Below the pieces are notes generated by a model that was not told where the DNA came from, made no database searches, and worked only from the letters and a program-made list of their open reading frames with translations. Shown here piece after piece: positions 41,438-51,131 of a DNA stretch of 64,000 nt. How positions within the stretch are numbered: the stretch's first letter is position 1; every line of letters begins with the position of its first letter. Source of the stretch: Lysinibacillus sp. ZYM-1 (lineage in GTDB: Bacteria > Bacillota > Bacilli > Bacillales_A > Planococcaceae); assembly GCF_001308875.1 (NCBI RefSeq), contig NZ_KQ465110.1:1-64000 (forward strand). Direction: 5' to 3'. A program made the position numbers and the translations under genes.

Positions 41438-44400
41438 TTATTCCAAAGACTCTACTGGCTCTTCTTTTGTATCTGGCTGTGGCGCGATGTTAAGTGCATC
41501 AGCTGGTTGAAGATCTTCTTCTTCGTCCAAATCACGAAGCTCTACTTCTTCATCATTAATTGTTAACATCTTAACGTCCATACCAAGAGATTGAAGTTCT
41601 TTAATCAATACTTTGAATGACTCAGGAACGCCTGGCTCCGGTACACTTTCACCCTTAACGATGGCTTCATATGTTTTCACACGACCAACAACGTCATCGG
41701 ATTTAACTGTTAAAATTTCTTGAAGTGTATAAGCAGCACCGTATGCTTCAAGTGCCCATACTTCCATCTCACCAAAACGTTGTCCACCAAACTGCGCTTT
41801 ACCACCAAGTGGTTGTTGCGTAACAAGTGAGTAAGGACCTGTTGAACGCGCGTGAAGTTTATCGTCAACCATGTGAGCAAGTTTGATCATGTACATGATC
41901 CCAACGGATACACGGTTATCAAATGGTTCACCAGAACGCCCATCATACAGGATTGTTTTACCATCACGGTTCATCCCTGCTTCTTCCATTGTTCCCCAAA
42001 CGTCTTCTTCATTGGCACCATCAAATACTGGTGTTGCCATGTGAACGCCTAGGTAGCGAGAAGCCATACCTAAGTGTAACTCTAAAACTTGTCCGATATT
42101 CATACGAGAAGGTACACCAAGTGGATTTAACATGATATCAACAGGCGTGCCATCTGGCATGAACGGCATATCTTCTTCTGGTAAGATACGGGAGATAACC
42201 CCTTTGTTACCATGACGTCCGGCCATTTTGTCCCCAACGCGGATTTTACGTTTTTGAACAATGTAAGCACGAACTAATTGGTTAACACCTGGTGGTAATT
42301 CATCGCCATCTTCACGGTTAAATACTTTAACGTCAAGAATGATGCCACCAGCACCGTGTGGTACACGTAATGATGTATCACGAACCTCACGAGCCTTTTC
42401 ACCAAAGATTGCATGTAATAAACGCTCTTCAGCAGTTAATTCTGTAACCCCTTTAGGTGTTACTTTCCCTACAAGAATATCACCATCACGTACTTCCGCA
42501 CCAATACGGATAATACCACGTTCGTCTAGGTTACGAAGTGCATCTTCCCCAACGTTCGGAATATCGCGAGTGATTTCTTCAGGTCCAAGCTTTGTATCAC
42601 GAGACTCTGATTCATATTCTTCAATATGAACAGATGTATAGACATCGTCTTTTACAAGGCGCTCACTCATAATAACAGCATCCTCATAGTTAAAGCCGTT
42701 CCAAGTCATGAATGCAACAAGTACGTTACGTCCAAGAGCCAATTCGCCTTTTTCCATTGAAGGACCATCTGCTAAAATATCACGAGGTTTCACACGTTCG
42801 CCAACATTTACAAGTGGACGTTGGTTATATGAAGTACCTTGGTTTGAACGAATGAATTTTTGTAATTTATATTTTGTTAGATCGCCTTTAACCTCTTTGC
42901 CGTCTATCACTTCAATACGGCGCACATGGATAGAGCGAGCCTCAACGTGCTCAACAATACCATCATACTTCGCTACTACAGCCGCACCTGAATCACGCGC
43001 ATCCACGTGTTCCATACCCGTACCAACGAATGGTGCTTCTGGGTTAAGAAGTGGAACTGCTTGACGTTGCATGTTGGCACCCATAAGTGCACGGTTAGAG
43101 TCATCATTTTCCAAGAACGGGATACACGCAGTCGCTGCAGAAACTACTTGTTTAGGAGATACGTCCATGTAGTCCATTTGAGCTTTACTGAATACTGTGT
43201 TATCTCCACGGAAACGACCTACTACTTCGTCTTTAGCAAAACTACCATCTGGATTTAATGGTGAGTTTGCTTGTGCTACGTAGTAGTTATCTTCTTCATC
43301 AGCTGTTAGGTAATCAATTTGATCCGTCACTTGACCTGTTTCGTGGTCAATACGGCGATAAGGCGTTTCGATGAAACCAAATTTATTTACTTTAGCAAAC
43401 GAAGATAATGAGTTGATTAAACCAATGTTTGGACCCTCAGGTGTCTCGATTGGACACATACGACCATAGTGAGAGTAGTGAACGTCACGCACTTCGAAAC
43501 CAGCTCGCTCACGTGTTAAACCACCAGGCCCTAATGCAGATAAACGACGTTTATGTGTTAACTCTGCTAGTGGGTTTGTTTGGTCCATGAATTGTGATAA
43601 TTGAGAGCTTCCGAAGAACTCTTTAATTGACGCAATTACTGGACGAATATTAATTAACTGTTGAGGTACGATAGCTGCTGTGTCGTTAATAGACATACGT
43701 TCACGTACTACACGTTCCATACGAGATAAACCAATACGGAATTGGTTTTGCAGTAACTCACCTACAGAACGTAGACGACGGTTACCTAAATGGTCAATAT
43801 CATCTGTTGCTCCTACTTGATAAAGTAAGTTGAAGAAATAACTTACTGAAGATAATACGTCAGCAGGTGTGATATTCTTCACTTCTTCATCAATGTAGGC
43901 ATTACTTATGATATTAATTTCCTTTTGTGCTTCATCTTTCGGTGCATAAATTTTAATAGATTGGATTGTTACATCATCCTCAAGTACTCCACCAACTTGT
44001 GATAAAGTACGGTAACCAATACCTTTCGAAGAATCTTCTAGGTAAGGTAGGATTTTATCTAAAGTACGGCGATCAAGCACAGTACCTTTCTCTACTAAAA
44101 TTTCGCCTGTTTCTGGGTCTACAAGCGTTTCTGCAATCGTTTGGTTAAATAGACGATTTTTGATATGAAGCTTTTTATTCATTTTGTAGCGACCAACATT
44201 CGCTAAATCATAGCGTTTTGCGTCGAAGAAACGAGAGTATAATAAACTCTTCGCACTTTCAACTGTTGGTGGCTCACCTGGACGTAAACGTTCGTAAATT
44301 TCTAAAAGTGCTTTTTCAGTACTTTCAGAGTTATCTTTTTCTAACGTATTACGTAAATACTCGTTATCACCGATAATATCGATAATTTCTTGGTCTGAGC

Positions 44401-45004
44401 CAAAACCTAGCGCACGAAGTAACACAGTTGCTGGTAGCTTACGAGTACGATCGATACGTACATAAACTACATCTTTTGCATCAGTTTCATACTCTAACCA
44501 TGCACCACGGTTTGGAATTACTGTAGCTCCAAAACCTTTTTTACCGTTCTTATCAGTTTTATCATGGAAATACACACTTGGTGAACGAACTAATTGTGAA
44601 ACGATAACACGTTCAGCACCATTGATAATGAACGTACCTGTTTCTGTCATTAATGGGAAATCACCCATGAAGACATCTTGTTCTTTCACTTCGTCTGTTT
44701 CTTTGTTGTAAAGACGTACTTTCACACGTAATGGAGCTGCGTAAGTAACATCTCGCTCTTTACACTCATCAACATCATATTTAGGATCACCTAATGAATA
44801 ATCGATGAATTCTAATGAAAGATTACCTGTAAAGTCCTCGATCGGCGAAATGTCACGGAACATTTCACGTAAACCTTCTTCAAGGAACCACTCGTAAGAC
44901 GCCGTTTGAATCTCAATCAGATTTGGAAGCTCAAGCACCTCTTTAATACGCGCAAAGCTTCTACGCTGGCGGTGTTGTCCGTACTGAACTAGTTGACCTG
45001 TCAA
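41438..45004 (-). CDS. rpoB: RNA polymerase beta subunit
   Basis: This 1188-residue subunit has the rifampicin-binding cluster [20 protein letters not shown] followed by [17 protein letters not shown] in wild-type form. The C-terminal [15 protein letters not shown] and [20 protein letters not shown] are also present. I choose the TTG at 45002-45004 ([11 protein letters not shown]), eight bases after GAGGGG, because the upstream GTG abuts that site and homologues start the same way. A promoter, a terminator-like hairpin and another stem-loop precede it; a terminator follows. Confidence 0.98.
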   Translation of the reverse strand: MTGQLVQYGQHRQRRSFARIKEVLELPNLIEIQTASYEWFLEEGLREMFRDISPIEDFTGNLSLEFIDYSLGDPKYDVDECKERDVTYAAPLRVKVRLYNKETDEVKEQDVFMGDFPLMTETGTFIINGAERVIVSQLVRSPSVYFHDKTDKNGKKGFGATVIPNRGAWLEYETDAKDVVYVRIDRTRKLPATVLLRALGFGSDQEIIDIIGDNEYLRNTLEKDNSESTEKALLEIYERLRPGEPPTVESAKSLLYSRFFDAKRYDLANVGRYKMNKKLHIKNRLFNQTIAETLVDPETGEILVEKGTVLDRRTLDKILPYLEDSSKGIGYRTLSQVGGVLEDDVTIQSIKIYAPKDEAQKEINIISNAYIDEEVKNITPADVLSSVSYFFNLLYQVGATDDIDHLGNRRLRSVGELLQNQFRIGLSRMERVVRERMSINDTAAIVPQQLINIRPVIASIKEFFGSSQLSQFMDQTNPLAELTHKRRLSALGPGGLTRERAGFEVRDVHYSHYGRMCPIETPEGPNIGLINSLSSFAKVNKFGFIETPYRRIDHETGQVTDQIDYLTADEEDNYYVAQANSPLNPDGSFAKDEVVGRFRGDNTVFSKAQMDYMDVSPKQVVSAATACIPFLENDDSNRALMGANMQRQAVPLLNPEAPFVGTGMEHVDARDSGAAVVAKYDGIVEHVEARSIHVRRIEVIDGKEVKGDLTKYKLQKFIRSNQGTSYNQRPLVNVGERVKPRDILADGPSMEKGELALGRNVLVAFMTWNGFNYEDAVIMSERLVKDDVYTSVHIEEYESESRDTKLGPEEITRDIPNVGEDALRNLDERGIIRIGAEVRDGDILVGKVTPKGVTELTAEERLLHAIFGEKAREVRDTSLRVPHGAGGIILDVKVFNREDGDELPPGVNQLVRAYIVQKRKIRVGDKMAGRHGNKGVISRILPEEDMPFMPDGTPVDIMLNPLGVPSRMNIGQVLELHLGMASRYLGVHMATPVFDGANEEDVWGTMEEAGMNRDGKTILYDGRSGEPFDNRVSVGIMYMIKLAHMVDDKLHARSTGPYSLVTQQPLGGKAQFGGQRFGEMEVWALEAYGAAYTLQEILTVKSDDVVGRVKTYEAIVKGESVPEPGVPESFKVLIKELQSLGMDVKMLTINDEEVELRDLDEEEDLQPADALNIAPQPDTKEEPVESLE

Positions 45005-45043
45005 CTCATTCACCCCTCAATAAAGCGATATTAGGTCTTTGCA

Positions 45044-45068
45044 AAATCATACAAATAGTGTATGATTT
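45044..45068 (-). promoter_or_regulatory. Stem-loop in the rpoB leader
   Basis: AAATCATACA and TGTATGATTT form a perfect 10-bp stem with a five-base loop, ending 40 bases upstream of the rpoB start. No T-run follows on the minus strand, so it is not a terminator; it may stabilise or control the leader. Confidence 0.6.
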
Positions 45069-45076
45069 CGAAAGAC

Positions 45077-45112
45077 AAAAAGAAAACGAGTCTTCAAAAA
45101 GATCTCATTTTC
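45077..45112 (-). terminator. Attenuator-like terminator upstream of rpoB
   Basis: On the minus strand GAAAATGAGATCT pairs with AAGACTCGTTTTC (with an internal mismatch) around a short loop and is followed by TTTTTG. It lies between the candidate rpoB promoter and the gene, so it could attenuate rpoB or trim readthrough from upstream. Confidence 0.65.
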
Positions 45113-45207
45113 GGTTAACTAAACTTATCTTGGCAAGTATACCCACATCAAAATAATTCTATACAAAAAGGGCATACGACCTCAAAATAATATTTTTGCA
45201 TTGTATC

Positions 45208-45236
45208 ATATTATCATAGCCGATTTGTCAAGTCAA
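45208..45236 (-). promoter_or_regulatory. Candidate rpoB promoter
   Basis: On the minus strand, TTGACT (45231-45236) and TAATAT (45208-45213) are 17 bases apart. An overlapping TTGACA (45226-45231) offers an alternative -35. It lies 200 bases before rpoB and just past the methyltransferase stop. Confidence 0.65.
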
Positions 45237-45255
45237 TAAATTATACATATTTCAC

Positions 45256-45858
45256 TTATTTTTTTGCACGTACTATCCAGTACCCTTTTTTCTTCTCGAC
45301 AACATCGACTTCTGAAAATTTACCCTCTAGGTAACTTACTGTCGATGGCGCTCCTTGTTTCTTCTGAATAACTACCCAAAGCTCTCCAGATGACACTAGT
45401 CTATCATAAGCTCCATCGTAAAAGCGGAAAATCGTTTCCTTCCCTGCACGAATTGGCGGATTCGTTAAGATAGCTGCTGCTTCTAAACCTTTATCAACCA
45501 TCGATAGGCCGTCACTCACAAATATTCGCACATTTTGAACACCGTTCACTTGCGCATTTTTTTGCGAAAGCGCAACTGCACGTTCATTTATATCCATCAT
45601 AAAAACGGTACGGTCTGGATTCGCTTTGGCAATGGATAATCCTATCGGTCCATATCCACAACCTACATCAAAAATTGCACCATCAATATTAGGCATTTGA
45701 AAAGCGTCTATTAAAACACGGGATCCAAAATCTACTTCGCTTTTACTAAATACACCTGCGTCCGTTTCAAAAGAAAACGTATGCCCTAGTAACTTGAATG
45801 TCCAGTGACGAGGTTTACTCTCAGTTTGAGGATTACTTGTATAATAGTGATCTGACAT
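45256..45858 (-). CDS. RsmC-like class I SAM methyltransferase (YbxB)
   Basis: This 200-residue methyltransferase has the SAM-binding motif I IFDVGCGYGPIGLSIA (about 62-77) and the catalytic NPPIR (motif IV, NPP[F/Y/I]) of the MTS/RsmC family, which methylates guanosine N2 in 16S rRNA. It is a single-domain form like B. subtilis YbxB, lacking the extra N-terminal domain of E. coli RsmC. The ATG at 45856-45858 is seven bases from AGGAGG; an upstream GTG abuts that site. It lies between the rplL terminator and rpoB. Confidence 0.88.
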   Translation of the reverse strand: MSDHYYTSNPQTESKPRHWTFKLLGHTFSFETDAGVFSKSEVDFGSRVLIDAFQMPNIDGAIFDVGCGYGPIGLSIAKANPDRTVFMMDINERAVALSQKNAQVNGVQNVRIFVSDGLSMVDKGLEAAAILTNPPIRAGKETIFRFYDGAYDRLVSSGELWVVIQKKQGAPSTVSYLEGKFSEVDVVEKKKGYWIVRAKK

Positions 45859-45880
45859 TTTCACGCCTCCTCAGAATGAA

Positions 45881-45910
45881 GAAAAAAAGCTCGCCAATAT
45901 GACGAGCTTT
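45881..45910 (-). terminator. Terminator after rplL
   Basis: AAAGCTCG and CGAGCTTT form an 8-bp stem around a nine-base loop, followed on the minus strand by TTTTC. It ends rplJL, with partial readthrough likely into the methyltransferase gene. Confidence 0.88.
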
Positions 45911-45935
45911 CCTTTTATTAAAAAGTAACGCGAGA

Positions 45936-46295
45936 TTACTTAACTTCTACAGATGCGCCAACTTCTTCAAGTTTAGTTTTGATTTGTTCAGCTTCATCTT
46001 TAGAAACGCCTTCTTTAAGAGCTTTAGGAGCGTTATCTACTACTTCTTTAGCTTCTTTAAGACCTAAACCAGTGATTTCACGAACCACTTTGATTACTTT
46101 GATTTTTTCTGCACCAGCAGATGCTAATACTACGTCAAATTCAGTTTTTTCTTCAGCTGCAGCAGCACCGCCAGCAACTACTGCTACAGGAGCAGCAGCT
46201 GTTACACCGAATTCTTCTTCGATAGCTTTTACTAAATCGTTTAATTCAAGAACTGTCATAGCTTTGATAGCTTCTAAGATTTGCTCTTTATTCAT
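45936..46295 (-). CDS. rplL: 50S ribosomal protein L7/L12
   Basis: This 119-residue stalk protein has an N-terminal dimerisation region, an alanine-rich hinge ([18 protein letters not shown], about 34-51) and the C-terminal domain with [20 protein letters not shown] that recruits GTPase factors. The ATG (46293-46295) has AGGAGGAAA upstream. It follows rplJ by 73 bases and is followed by a terminator. Confidence 0.97.
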   Translation of the reverse strand: MNKEQILEAIKAMTVLELNDLVKAIEEEFGVTAAAPVAVVAGGAAAAEEKTEFDVVLASAGAEKIKVIKVVREITGLGLKEAKEVVDNAPKALKEGVSKDEAEQIKTKLEEVGASVEVK

Positions 46296-46368
46296 TATAA
46301 TTTCCTCCTAATTGGATAATGTTTTATTTTTTTGCGATCATGCCGCAGAAGTCTTTGGACGTATTAAA

Positions 46369-46869
46369 TTACGCACCTTGTTCTTCTTTTTGTTCTGCAA
46401 CAGCTTTTGTTGCAAGTGCGAAGTTGCGCACTGGAGCTTGAAGTACAGATAAAAGCATAGAAAGTAGACCTTCGCGTGATGGAAGTTCTGCAAGTGCTTT
46501 AACATCTTCAACAGAAGAGATTGTACCTTCAATAATACCCGCTTTAATTTCTAAAGCTTCGTTTTTCTTAGCGAACTCGTTGATGATTTTAGCAGGCGCT
46601 ACAACATCTTCATTTGAGAACGCAATTGCGTTAGGACCAACTAATACTTCGTTGATTCCTTCAAGACCAGCAGCTTCAGCAGCACGACGAGTTAAAGTGT
46701 TTTTGTATACTTTGAACTCAACGCCAGCTTCACGAAGTTGTTTACGAAGCTCTGTTACTTGTGCAACATTCAGACCACGGTAATCCACTACTACTACAGA
46801 AGAAGCAGCTTGGAATTTTTCAGTAATCTCTTGAACTTGTACTTGTTTGTTTTCGATTGCTTTGCTCAT
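46369..46869 (-). CDS. rplJ: 50S ribosomal protein L10
   Basis: This 166-residue L10 ([20 protein letters not shown]) forms the base of the L12 stalk; [20 protein letters not shown] is the conserved N-terminal RNA-binding part. AGGAGGTGTCATC precedes the ATG. It is controlled by a 5' leader that L10 itself probably binds. Confidence 0.97.
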   Translation of the reverse strand: MSKAIENKQVQVQEITEKFQAASSVVVVDYRGLNVAQVTELRKQLREAGVEFKVYKNTLTRRAAEAAGLEGINEVLVGPNAIAFSNEDVVAPAKIINEFAKKNEALEIKAGIIEGTISSVEDVKALAELPSREGLLSMLLSVLQAPVRNFALATKAVAEQKEEQGA

Positions 46870-46910
46870 GATGACACCTCCTATTAGAATGGGTCATTTA
46901 TACCGACAAA

Positions 46911-47036
46911 AGAAAAGCCCCTACGTCAAATAGACACAGAGGCTGAAAGTCATCATCTTTAAATAAGAATCTGAATTCCGATGTCCTCGGTAGGAACATT
47001 AAGTGACAAGTCACTCCTACTGTCTACGGTACAAAT
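46911..47036 (-). ncRNA. L10 ribosomal protein leader with attenuator
   Basis: The leader of rplJL contains a stem around GTAGACAGTAGG and CCTACCGAGGAC, typical of the L10-binding element. Downstream is a terminator in which AGCCTCT pairs with AGGGGCT followed by TTTTC (46911-46944). This is the standard architecture of L10 autoregulation in Firmicutes, with L10 stabilising termination. Family membership is by recall and position. Confidence 0.78.
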
Positions 47037-47057
47037 GGATAATTCACAACAGCAATG

Positions 47058-47087
47058 ATGATATCATGTAATCATCACTGTTGTCAA
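47058..47087 (-). promoter_or_regulatory. rplJL promoter embedded in an inverted repeat
   Basis: On the minus strand, a consensus TTGACA (47082-47087) and TATCAT (47058-47063) are 18 bases apart. The region overlaps an imperfect inverted repeat, ACAACAG...ATGATGAT with ATCATCA...TGTTGT, between rplA and the L10 leader. Confidence 0.75.
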
Positions 47088-47101
47088 TACATATATATAA
47101 A

Positions 47102-47800
47102 TTATTTTACTACTACGTTAGCAGCGTCAATTTTAATAGCTGGACCCATTGTAGTTGTAACATTTACAGATTTCATATAAGTACCTTTAGCTGCAGCAGG
47201 TTTTGCTTTTTGTACTACGTCAAATACAACTAAGAAGTTTTCTACTAATTTTTCTGCAGAGAAAGAAGCTTTACCGATAGGAGCATGGATGATACCAGCT
47301 TTATCAGCACGGTATTCTACTTTACCAGCTTTAATTTCTTCAATAGCTTTTGTTACATCAAAAGTAACTGTACCAGTTTTAGGGTTTGGCATTAAACCTT
47401 TAGGTCCTAATACGCGGCCAAGTTTACCAACTTCACCCATCATGTCAGGAGTTGCTACGATTACATCGAAATCAAACCAACCTTGTTGGATTTTTTGGAT
47501 GTACTCTGCATCACCTACATAGTCAGCGCCAGCTGCTTCTGCTTCTTTAAGTTTTTCACCTTTCGCGAATACTAATACGCGTTGAGTTTTACCAGTACCG
47601 TTTGGCAACACTACTGCACCACGGATCTGTTGGTCATTTTTACGAGTATCAATACCTAGGCGGAAAGCAACTTCTACAGTAGCGTCGAAGTTTACTGTGC
47701 TAGTTTTTTGAGCAAGTTCGATTGCTTCTTGAGCACTGTATAGTGAGTTACGATCAATTAATTTAGCTGCATCTTGCAGTTTTTTACCTTTTTTAGCCAT
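47102..47800 (-). CDS. rplA: 50S ribosomal protein L1
   Basis: This 232-residue L1 ([20 protein letters not shown]) has the interdomain [20 protein letters not shown] signature. L1 forms the mobile E-site stalk and represses the rplKA mRNA. It follows rplK by 116 bases. AGGAGGAAATATATA precedes the ATG. Confidence 0.97.
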   Translation of the reverse strand: MAKKGKKLQDAAKLIDRNSLYSAQEAIELAQKTSTVNFDATVEVAFRLGIDTRKNDQQIRGAVVLPNGTGKTQRVLVFAKGEKLKEAEAAGADYVGDAEYIQKIQQGWFDFDVIVATPDMMGEVGKLGRVLGPKGLMPNPKTGTVTFDVTKAIEEIKAGKVEYRADKAGIIHAPIGKASFSAEKLVENFLVVFDVVQKAKPAAAKGTYMKSVNVTTTMGPAIKIDAANVVVK

Positions 47801-47916
47801 TATATATTTCCTCCTTGATTGTGGTTATAGCGGATTTTACCTCCCACGAATAAAGGTTGCGTGTTCACAAAGAAACTTCGCAACCTTCCAAAAAACAAAA
47901 CATCAAGTAACTGGGA

Positions 47917-48342
47917 TTAGTCTTCGATAACAATACCCATGCTTCGTGCAGTACCTTCTACCATTAACATAGCAGCTTCTACTGAAGCAGCGTTAAGGTC
48001 TGGCATTTTAGTTTCAGCGATTTCGCGAACTTTATCACGTTTAACCGTTGCCACTTTTTTACGATTTGGTTCACCAGATCCAGATTGGATACCAGCTGCT
48101 ACTTTAAGTAGAACTGCTGCAGGTGGAGTTTTTGTAATGAAAGTGAAAGAACGGTCTTCGAATACTGAAATTTCAACTGGGATAATAAGACCAGCTTGAT
48201 CAGCAGTACGCGCATTGAATTCTTTACAGAATCCCATGATGTTCACACCCGCTTGACCTAATGCAGGACCAACCGGTGGAGCTGGGTTAGCTTTACCAGC
48301 AGGGATTTGAAGTTTTACGACTTTAATAACTTTTTTAGCCAC
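47917..48342 (-). CDS. rplK: 50S ribosomal protein L11
   Basis: This 141-residue L11 has the proline-rich [19 protein letters not shown] (thiostrepton/micrococcin contact) in wild-type form and the C-terminal RNA-binding [15 protein letters not shown]11 is also needed for RelA/stringent signalling. The start is GTG (48340-48342) with AAGGAGGTG 11 bases upstream. It has its own promoter and a folded leader. Confidence 0.97.
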
Positions 48343-48392
48343 GAGACACACCTCCTTAAGTCCGTGATGTGGTAATTGGGTTGCCCCTCCCA

Positions 48393-48470
48393 CTCAATAT
48401 CTGTCTGTCAGCTAATTGCCGATAACATTAAAATTATCATTACAGACGCCATACAAAAATATGACAGTCT
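48393..48470 (-). promoter_or_regulatory. Folded rplK leader
   Basis: In the 140-base rplKA leader, GTCTGT and ACAGAC close a multi-stem structure that includes GATAA-ttttaatg-TTATC. It is a candidate binding site for L1, the usual autorepressor of this operon; this is inference from position and folding by eye. Confidence 0.45.
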
Positions 48471-48480
48471 GACCTATGAA

Positions 48481-48509
48481 ATGATACCACTTTTATTTTT
48501 TTTAAGCAA
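48481..48509 (-). promoter_or_regulatory. rplKA promoter
   Basis: On the minus strand, TTGCTT (48504-48509) and TATCAT (48481-48486) are 17 bases apart, with an A-rich spacer. It lies 140 bases before rplK. Confidence 0.8.
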
Positions 48510-48571
48510 GTGGTAATTAACAAAATCTGCGAAACATCTACCAATTGGCACGTCATAGTTCTAGTAATTGT

Positions 48572-49105
48572 CTATAATTTTTGAACTTGTTCGAAGTCTA
48601 GCTCCATAATTGTTTCGCGACCAAACATATCAACTGTCACTTTCACTTTTCCTTTTTCTGTGTCAATTTCTTCAACACGTCCTTGGAAATGAGCGAACGG
48701 TCCTTCTAAAATTTCAACTGCTTCACCAATAGAGATATCTACTTCTACAACTTTATCAGTCATACCCATTTGCTGTAATAAACGATCCGCTTCTTCAGGC
48801 AGTAAAGGTGTTGGTTTTGCTCCCCCACCAGATGACCCGATAAAGCCTGTTACACCTGGCGTATTACGTACTACATACCAAGAATCATCTGTCATAATAA
48901 GCTCTACTAATACATAACCTGGGAAAACTTTACGCATCATTGTACGCTTTTTCCCATCCTTCATTTCTGTTTCCTCATGCTCAGGAACAATCACGCGGAA
49001 GATTTTATCTTGCATTCCCATTGTTTCTACACGTTTCTCTAGGTTTGCTTTTACACGGTTCTCATACCCTGAATACGTATGAACAACATACCAATTTTTC
49101 TCCAT
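48572..49105 (-). CDS. nusG: Transcription elongation/termination factor NusG
   Basis: This 177-residue NusG has the NGN domain (NWYVVHTYSGYENRVKANLE; VFPGYVLVEL) and a C-terminal KOW domain (GEAVEILEGPFAHFQGRVEE). It binds RNA polymerase and can promote pausing in Bacillus. GAGGAG lies about 11 bases before the ATG. It is separated from secE by 336 bases and a terminator, unlike the tight secE-nusG pair of many Firmicutes. Confidence 0.96.
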   Translation of the reverse strand: MEKNWYVVHTYSGYENRVKANLEKRVETMGMQDKIFRVIVPEHEETEMKDGKKRTMMRKVFPGYVLVELIMTDDSWYVVRNTPGVTGFIGSSGGGAKPTPLLPEEADRLLQQMGMTDKVVEVDISIGEAVEILEGPFAHFQGRVEEIDTEKGKVKVTVDMFGRETIMELDFEQVQKL

Positions 49106-49441
49106 AACTACTAGGACTCCTCGTCCGTCCCTCCCTTACAAATAAAAGTGAAAATGAATCGTGATATGCTAGATGCATTCCTTACCCTTTTCACAAACAT
49201 CTCATTATAGTCGCAGCCTTTACTTACTAAGAAAGCCCGATGATATGTACCGAAACTAGCATAGTCATCTATCGCTACTATCATACTTATCATAATGAGA
49301 ATATCTTACTGCCATTCACTTCACCCACTTCACTTACCCATTAAGATGGAGTTGTCTGCTGAATGAAGATAAAACAAACGAAAAAACCCGTTATTGCAAT
49401 GGACGGGCTATTTCATAAGTATTAACATGCTATTTACTAAA
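49106..49441. other. secE-nusG intergenic region
   Basis: These 336 bases hold the secE terminator at the secE end and must contain the nusG promoter. TATGAT and TATAAT-like boxes occur around 49275-49300 but without a convincing -35. A 60-codon open frame at 49111-49293 has no ribosome-binding site or family resemblance and is not called. A CACTTCACCCACTTCACTTACCC-type short direct repeat lies near 49317-49340. Confidence 0.6.
49381..49410 (-). terminator. Terminator after secE
   Basis: On the minus strand GCCCGT and ACGGGT (one G-U) form a 6-bp stem around an 11-base loop, followed by six T (49381-49386). Confidence 0.75.
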
Positions 49442-49627
49442 TTATAAATCTAAGTACCAGCGGAATAATGATGAAATACCTAAGTCAACTACCACAAAAA
49501 ATAAAGCCATAATGACAACAGTTGAAATTACAACGACTGTATATTTCGTCAGTTCTTTACTTTTTGGCCAGCTTGTTTTGCGCATTTCTGACATTACATC
49601 ACTGAAAAAGCCTTTGATCTTGCCCAT
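49442..49627 (-). CDS. secE: Protein translocase subunit SecE
   Basis: This 61-residue single-span SecE has the amphipathic helix and hinge KGFFSDVMSEMRKTSWPKSKE (conserved TSWPKSKEL), followed by one membrane helix (about 29-50). It clamps SecY. It follows rpmG by 49 bases, and GAGGTTAAGCTAGA precedes the ATG. Confidence 0.95.
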   Translation of the reverse strand: MGKIKGFFSDVMSEMRKTSWPKSKELTKYTVVVISTVVIMALFFVVVDLGISSLFRWYLDL

Positions 49628-49676
49628 TCTAGCTTAACCTCCGAATCAATCAAAATCTGTCTATTTACATATCATT

Positions 49677-49823
49677 TTATAGCGTTTGTTTATGCACTGT
49701 ATGTTCATTGCAATGCGAGCAAAATTTCTTTAATTCGAGGCGTACAGTGGAGCCTTCTTTAGCCGGGAACGTGTAATTTCTCGATCCACATTTCTCGCAA
49801 TTTAGCACGACTTTTTTTGCCAT
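49677..49823 (-). CDS. rpmG: 50S ribosomal protein L33, zinc-binding type
   Basis: This 48-residue L33 has zinc ligands Cys9, Cys12, Cys35 and Cys38 (CEKC, CSHC), the zinc-dependent form. The ATG at 49821-49823 has AAAGGTGAG upstream and matches the family start; further upstream in-frame sequence is leader. It precedes secE, as in other Bacillales. Confidence 0.95.
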   Translation of the reverse strand: MAKKVVLNCEKCGSRNYTFPAKEGSTVRLELKKFCSHCNEHTVHKQTL

Positions 49824-49900
49824 ATACTCACCTTTTTCGGCACTTTGTCTTTTTAAGACTAACACCTATATTTGTCAATGTCAATAAAGGCCTATAGCCT

Positions 49901-50548
49901 CTAAGACATTTCCTCAAGGACTAAATGTCGCTCTAATTTACGCTTCACCCGCTGCAAGGCATTATCAATCGATTTCACATGACGGTTTAATTTTGCAGAA
50001 ATTTCATGATATGATTGGCCATCTAGATATAAGGCTAAAACCTGTAACTCTAGTTCACTTAAAATCTCACTCATCTTTTCTTCTAAATATCCAAACTCTT
50101 CTCTATGAATTATTAATTCTTCTGGATCATCCATGATAGCGCCTGTTAATACATCCATTAGCGTCCGGTCTGATTCTTCATCAAATATTGGCTTGTCCAA
50201 AGATATATAGGAGTTTAGAGGTATATGCTTTTGCCTAGTGGCAGTTTTAATAGCTGTAATAATCTGCCTTGTAATACATAGCTCCGCAAAAGCTCGGAAA
50301 GATGCAAGCTTATCCCCTTTAAAATCACGGATCGCTTTATATAAACCGATCATTCCTTCTTGCACGATATCTTCCTTGTCTGCACCAATTAAGAAATAGG
50401 ATCTAGCCTTCGCTCTAACTAACAAACGGTATTTCGTAATTAAATAATCCAACGCATCTGTATTACCTTGATGCACCATTTCAATAAGTTCTTCATCATT
50501 GAATCGTTCAAAATCTTGTGTCACTTGTACAATGCTATTTTTAAACAT
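49901..50548 (-). CDS. sigH: RNA polymerase sigma-H (Spo0H)
   Basis: This 215-residue sigma-70-family factor has region 2 (GNTDALDYLITKYRLLVRAK to DIVQEGMIGLYKAIRDF) and region 4 (ELELQVLALYLDGQSYHEIS). It directs early sporulation, competence and transition-phase genes. GAGGTGATACC precedes the ATG. It lies between rae1 and rpmG, the standard Bacillales position. Confidence 0.95.
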   Translation of the reverse strand: MFKNSIVQVTQDFERFNDEELIEMVHQGNTDALDYLITKYRLLVRAKARSYFLIGADKEDIVQEGMIGLYKAIRDFKGDKLASFRAFAELCITRQIITAIKTATRQKHIPLNSYISLDKPIFDEESDRTLMDVLTGAIMDDPEELIIHREEFGYLEEKMSEILSELELQVLALYLDGQSYHEISAKLNRHVKSIDNALQRVKRKLERHLVLEEMS

Positions 50549-50616
50549 GGTATCACCTCAGCCACAACAGATAATTAGGAACAGTATAACGGAATTGGAA
50601 AATATGCGTCAATCAA

Positions 50617-51129
50617 TCATTTTAATCCTCGTCTCCATTTTTCAAAAGCTAGAGCTACATCTGGCTTTAATTCTATACGTGAAGGCGGTTTACTTTCTTG
50701 TTTTCTTTTCACATCATGTGAAATTTTATGCTGAATAATGCTTGTATCTATTTCTAGTTCTCTAGCTGATTTTCTCAAGGCTCCATTACCAAAGATAACA
50801 CTTTGCTCAGCCATATCGGATGTTGCTACGTGTATTTGTACATTTCTAGCCTTTAGTTCATGCGTCATTTTTTCAATACGTTCATCTGCAGTTTCATTTT
50901 TCCGAGTATAAATGACTTCAACATCACTTTCTAAATAAGATTGTTCAACCCCTGGTACAAGGTGTGCGTCAAAGACAATAATTACGCGCCAACCCATAGC
51001 TGCCTTATATTCAGCCATAAGTTCTATCAACCTTTTGCGGGCATCCTCAAAATTTGTATCCCGCAATGGCCGAAGCTCCTTCCAGGACCCAATCATATTA
51101 TAGCCATCAACTAGCAAAATGCTTTTCAT
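50617..51129 (-). CDS. rae1: NYN-domain ribosome-dependent endoribonuclease Rae1 (YacP)
   Basis: This 170-residue NYN/PIN-like nuclease has the acidic active-site start LLVDGYNMIGSW (Asp8) and VIIVFDAHLVPG and VATSDMAEQ carrying further acidic residues. B. subtilis Rae1 cuts mRNA on the ribosome A site. It begins two bases after rlmB, so the two are co-translated. Function is transferred from the family. Confidence 0.9.
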   Translation of the reverse strand: MKSILLVDGYNMIGSWKELRPLRDTNFEDARKRLIELMAEYKAAMGWRVIIVFDAHLVPGVEQSYLESDVEVIYTRKNETADERIEKMTHELKARNVQIHVATSDMAEQSVIFGNGALRKSARELEIDTSIIQHKISHDVKRKQESKPPSRIELKPDVALAFEKWRRGLK

Positions 51130-51131
51130 TG

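Noticed and set aside
43540..43640. Possible rifampicin-resistance changes in rpoB
   Set aside because: The cluster [20 protein letters not shown] followed by [10 protein letters not shown] is the normal susceptible sequence.
49111..49293. 60-codon open frame upstream of nusG
   Set aside because: No Shine-Dalgarno, no family resemblance, and it ends at the nusG ribosome-binding region; most likely leader sequence.
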